DNA of 64,000 nt from Rhodospirillaceae bacterium. GTDB lineage: Bacteria > Pseudomonadota > Alphaproteobacteria > MPNO01 > UBA2964. Position numbers and translations under genes: made by a program. Below are positions 61,556 through 64,000 of the stretch, in pieces; the first letter of the stretch is position 1, and every line of letters starts with the position of its first letter. Location of the stretch: contig PBIN01000014.1 in NCBI GenBank assembly GCA_002720855.1, positions 62,001 through 126,000 on the forward strand, in the 5' to 3' direction. The notes below the pieces were generated by a model. The model was not told where the DNA came from, made no database searches, and worked only from the letters and a program-made list of their open reading frames with translations.

Positions 61556-63430
61556 ATGAAACAACAGGCTGATAGGACAGGAACGAATAACGTGGCAATC
61601 GACGATACATCGCAAAACAAGCCGTATCGCGTTCTCGCCCGGAAATACCGGCCCCGTACCTTTGCAGAATTGATCGGTCAGGACGCCATGGTGCGAACAC
61701 TGACCAATGCTATTCATGCTGATCGCCTGCCGCACGCATTTATTCTAACCGGCGTCAGGGGCGTCGGAAAAACAAGTACCGCACGCATTATCGCGCGAGC
61801 TCTCAATTGTGTAGGCGAAGATGGTAACGGCGATCCGACGCCGGAATCCTGTGGTGTATGCGCGCATTGCACGGCGATCACAGAGGATCGTCATGTTGAT
61901 GTCATCGAAATGGATGCGGCAAGCCGCACGGGCGTCAACGATATCCGCGAGTTGATAGATGGTGTGCGCTACCGCCCCGTAGATGCGCGCTTTAAGATCT
62001 ACATCATTGATGAGGTTCATATGTTGTCTTCGAGCGCGTTCAATGCGCTCCTTAAGACGCTGGAAGAACCGCCGGAGCACGTAAAGTTCATTTTCGCAAC
62101 AACGGAGACACGCAAAGTTCCCGTGACGGTCTTATCGCGCTGCCAAAGGTTTGATCTCAGGCGCGTTGATGCGGAAAAACTGATTGCCCATTTCAATACA
62201 GTCGCGGAACAGGAGGCAGCAAAAGTTTCTGAAGGGGCGATGGCCTTGATTGCCCGAGCTGCAGATGGCTCGGTACGGGATGGATTGTCGTTACTTGATC
62301 AGGCGATCGCGCATGCGGGAATTGCGGCAGGAGGCGAAGTTTCTGAGGAAGCTGTCCGGGAAATGCTCGGATTGGCGGATGGTGGGCTGATTTATGACTT
62401 GTTTGAAGCCGCGATGGGCGGTTCCGTCGAAGACGCGCTCAATTTATTCAATCAACTTTATGATGCGGGCGCTGACCCCGCGATTGTCTTAGAGGATTTG
62501 CTTCAGCTCACCCACTGGCTAACACGTATTAAGCTCTCACCTGCTGCAGCCGAAGGCCAGGGCATATCTCAGATGGACCGCGAAAGGGGAATTTCGCTCT
62601 CTGAGTCTTTGTCTATCCCAAGTCTGGGACGCACATGGCAACTACTGCTCAAAGGCCTGAAAGAGGTTCAAAGCCTTCCCTCTTCGGCGCAGGCGGCGGA
62701 AATGGTGCTGATCCGTCTGGCCTATATGTCAGATTTACCCAACCCGGCGGACTTGGTCCGAACCCTTAAAAATAATTCCGTACCGGCGGAGCCATCGAAG
62801 CCAGCCGCTGCCCAAACTGTTACTGAATCAGAGCCGACATCAGGCCTGTTTCAGGAAGCGCCACCTTCTCCAGATAACGGTGGCGCGAGAATGGTTGGCG
62901 GAATGGGGCCAAATGATCCGGTAACGCAACCGAGTACACAACCAGAACTCACGCCAACGCCGCAGTCTCTTGCAGATCAAGACCCTTCCGTCCATGCGGC
63001 AAACTTGATCCAGAATTTTGAGCAGATTGTAGGATTGTTTGAAGAACATCGCGAAGCAATCCTGCATGCCACGTTGGTTACCCACGTTCATCTCGTACGG
63101 TTTGAAGTGGGTCACATTGCGATACGTCTGGAACCCGAAGCTCCCTCTGATCTGGCAACACGCGTCAGCAGACTGCTTAGCGAGTGGACGCAGGAGCAGT
63201 GGCTGGTCAGCATTTCTGATGAGGTTGGCGATCCTACAATTGCCGAACAGCGTGACGCCGCTGAAGCCGCTCGCGTCGGCCGGGCGACCAGTCACCCTCT
63301 CGTTCAAGCTGCAATAAAAACGTTTCCGGGTGCCACTGTTGAAACTGTTACTGAACGAACGCCGGACGAGTTTACGGAAGCTGTTGACGAAGACCGTGCA
63401 GATGGCGAAATCGAAGAGGCTGAAACATGA
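61556..63430 (+). CDS. dnaX: DNA polymerase III subunit gamma/tau
   Basis: A 624-residue clamp-loader ATPase. The AAA+ domain has Walker A GVRGVGKT (66-73), zinc cysteines Cys85, Cys99, Cys102 and Cys105, Walker B IYIIDEVHML and sensor LSRCQRF. Domain III follows to about residue 370, then a low-complexity linker rich in Pro, Ser and Thr (about 395-480), then a C-terminal tau domain. The start ATG 61556 or the GTG 61592 behind AGGA are both possible. No clear slippery frameshift site was seen. Overlaps ybaB by 4 bp. Confidence 0.95.
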   Translation: MKQQADRTGTNNVAIDDTSQNKPYRVLARKYRPRTFAELIGQDAMVRTLTNAIHADRLPHAFILTGVRGVGKTSTARIIARALNCVGEDGNGDPTPESCGVCAHCTAITEDRHVDVIEMDAASRTGVNDIRELIDGVRYRPVDARFKIYIIDEVHMLSSSAFNALLKTLEEPPEHVKFIFATTETRKVPVTVLSRCQRFDLRRVDAEKLIAHFNTVAEQEAAKVSEGAMALIARAADGSVRDGLSLLDQAIAHAGIAAGGEVSEEAVREMLGLADGGLIYDLFEAAMGGSVEDALNLFNQLYDAGADPAIVLEDLLQLTHWLTRIKLSPAAAEGQGISQMDRERGISLSESLSIPSLGRTWQLLLKGLKEVQSLPSSAQAAEMVLIRLAYMSDLPNPADLVRTLKNNSVPAEPSKPAAAQTVTESEPTSGLFQEAPPSPDNGGARMVGGMGPNDPVTQPSTQPELTPTPQSLADQDPSVHAANLIQNFEQIVGLFEEHREAILHATLVTHVHLVRFEVGHIAIRLEPEAPSDLATRVSRLLSEWTQEQWLVSISDEVGDPTIAEQRDAAEAARVGRATSHPLVQAAIKTFPGATVETVTERTPDEFTEAVDEDRADGEIEEAET

Positions 63431-63750
63431 AAAATCTAGGCCAGATGATGAAGCAGGCCCAAGAAATGCAAACCAAAATGCAGGAGATGCAGGAAAAGCT
63501 TGTCGAGCTGGAAATCTCTGGAGCATCAGGCGGGGGGATGGTCACTGTTACCCTTAACGGGAAGGGCGAAATGCAACGTCTGCATATCGATCCCTCGTTG
63601 TTTAATTCCAATGATGCTGAGGTGGTGGAGGATTTAATTATTGCTGCTTTCTCAGACGCGAAAGCCAAGCTTGAAGTCCGTGTCTCGGAGGAAATGTCCA
63701 AAATCACCGGCGGTCTCAATTTGCCGCCCGGCCTCAACCTGCCAATTTAA
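63427..63750 (+). CDS. ybaB: Nucleoid-associated protein, YbaB/EbfC family
   Basis: A 107-residue DNA-binding dimer. It opens with NLGQMMKQAQEMQTKMQEMQ (coiled-coil helix), followed by the beta core GASGGGMVTVTLNGKGEM and the C-terminal helix with TGGLNLPPGLNLPI. It sits between dnaX and recR, its classical position, and is translationally coupled to dnaX by an ATGA overlap. Confidence 0.95.
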   Translation: MKNLGQMMKQAQEMQTKMQEMQEKLVELEISGASGGGMVTVTLNGKGEMQRLHIDPSLFNSNDAEVVEDLIIAAFSDAKAKLEVRVSEEMSKITGGLNLPPGLNLPI

Positions 63751-63787
63751 ATTCCATGATTTGTGTTGACCGTCGGGGTGCTTATTG

Positions 63788-64000
63788 ATGGCAGCTGGCG
63801 CTATAGATCGGCTTATACAGTTGTTTGCGCGGTTGCCGGGCCTCGGTCCACGGTCCGCGCGTCGGGCAGTTTTGTACCTGATAAAACGCCGCGAAAGCCT
63901 CATGCTGCCATTGGCGCAAGCCCTCAGCGATGCTGCAGCCGCGATGAAAAATTGCGATACGTGCGGCAATGTCGACGTCTCCAACCCTTGTTCGGTTTGC
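63788..64000 (+). CDS. recR: Recombination protein RecR, N-terminal part (cut by window end)
   Basis: The first 71 residues of Rec[28 protein letters not shown] is the helix-hairpin-helix, followed by the zinc finger [16 protein letters not shown] at the window edge. RecR with RecF and RecO loads RecA at gaps. The toprim domain lies beyond the window. ATG 63788 is 37 bp behind ybaB. Confidence 0.95.
   Translation, partial: MAAGAIDRLIQLFARLPGLGPRSARRAVLYLIKRRESLMLPLAQALSDAAAAMKNCDTCGNVDVSNPCSVC

Noticed and set aside
61344-61700. N-terminal extension of nudC to 61700
   Set aside because: That stretch covers the SRP RNA and its promoter; family homology starts at about 61343.
62740-62800. Programmed frameshift site in dnaX (AAAAAT run near 62766)
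   Set aside because: No A-AAA-AAG type slippery heptamer and no clear stimulatory hairpin; the frame stays open to a normal tau end.
1-64000. Reassignment of TGA as a sense codon genome-wide
   Set aside because: Many intact genes here end in TGA at the expected place (for example emrA, emrB, iorA, the GMC oxidoreductase and the ring hydroxylase), so the code is standard.
1-64000. CRISPR arrays, tRNA or rRNA genes
   Set aside because: No regularly spaced repeats, cloverleaf TpsiC motifs or rRNA sequence were found on either strand by eye.

Overview
The window looks like chromosomal DNA of a free-living alphaproteobacterium of moderate GC. Evidence for this is the order cytochrome c (CycM type) / kdsB / pheA / nudC / SRP RNA / dnaX / ybaB / recR, an alphaproteobacterial PAS_5 protein, an SleB-type cell-wall hydrolase, a complete yejABEF peptide importer, and CtrA-like TTAACCAT half-sites. 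TGA is an ordinary stop codon for many genes here.

Positions 1-42350 are an accessory catabolic region with hardly any housekeeping genes: an ornithine-cyclodeaminase-type fragment, five alpha/beta hydrolases, a two-component-monooxygenase-type flavoprotein (interrupted by an in-frame TGA), a luciferase-like monooxygenase, a peroxiredoxin whose peroxidatic position is UGA, a Baeyer-Villiger-type monooxygenase, a copper ATPase, two UbiD-family decarboxylases, an enoyl-CoA hydratase, a flavin reductase, an EmrAB efflux pair run together with an IorAB-type molybdenum hydroxylase, an Uup ABC-F ATPase, a TauD-type dioxygenase, a GMC oxidoreductase, an orphan CoxL-type subunit, an amidase with a small partner, three further MFS carriers, an orphan Bug/TctC receptor, a metal-dependent lactonase, an L-2-hydroxyglutarate-oxidase-like protein, a DUF3095 protein, a class II aldolase and an aromatic-ring hydroxylase. 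The set suggests uptake, oxidation, decarboxylation and hydrolysis of aromatic, heterocyclic or terpenoid carboxylates. No complete named pathway can be assembled, and no transcriptional regulator is recognisable in this stretch.

Positions 42351-49061 are a transition: an AT-rich intergenic region, the SleB hydrolase, a FemAB-like gene broken by TGA, a small membrane protein with an EamA transporter and a lipoprotein esterase, a D-2-hydroxyacid dehydrogenase coupled to an M17 aminopeptidase, and a small MarR regulator. Positions 49053-57400 carry yejF, yejE, yejB, two tandem yejA genes and a histidinol-phosphatase-like gene, all on the minus strand and mostly overlapping, so probably one operon. 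Positions 57506-64000 are core genes, with the SRP RNA and a clear promoter between nudC and dnaX, and recR cut by the window end.

The most notable item is the gene at 5985-6437. It reads as a full-length BCP/AhpC-type peroxiredoxin only if the UGA at codon 46 is decoded. That codon is exactly the catalytic cysteine position, the protein has no other cysteine, and a 7-bp hairpin with a G-containing loop lies at the right distance downstream. This is best explained as a selenoprotein. Two other in-frame TGA codons (3325 and 43503) do not sit at known redox positions and look more like nonsense mutations. No mobile element, CRISPR array, tRNA or rRNA was seen.
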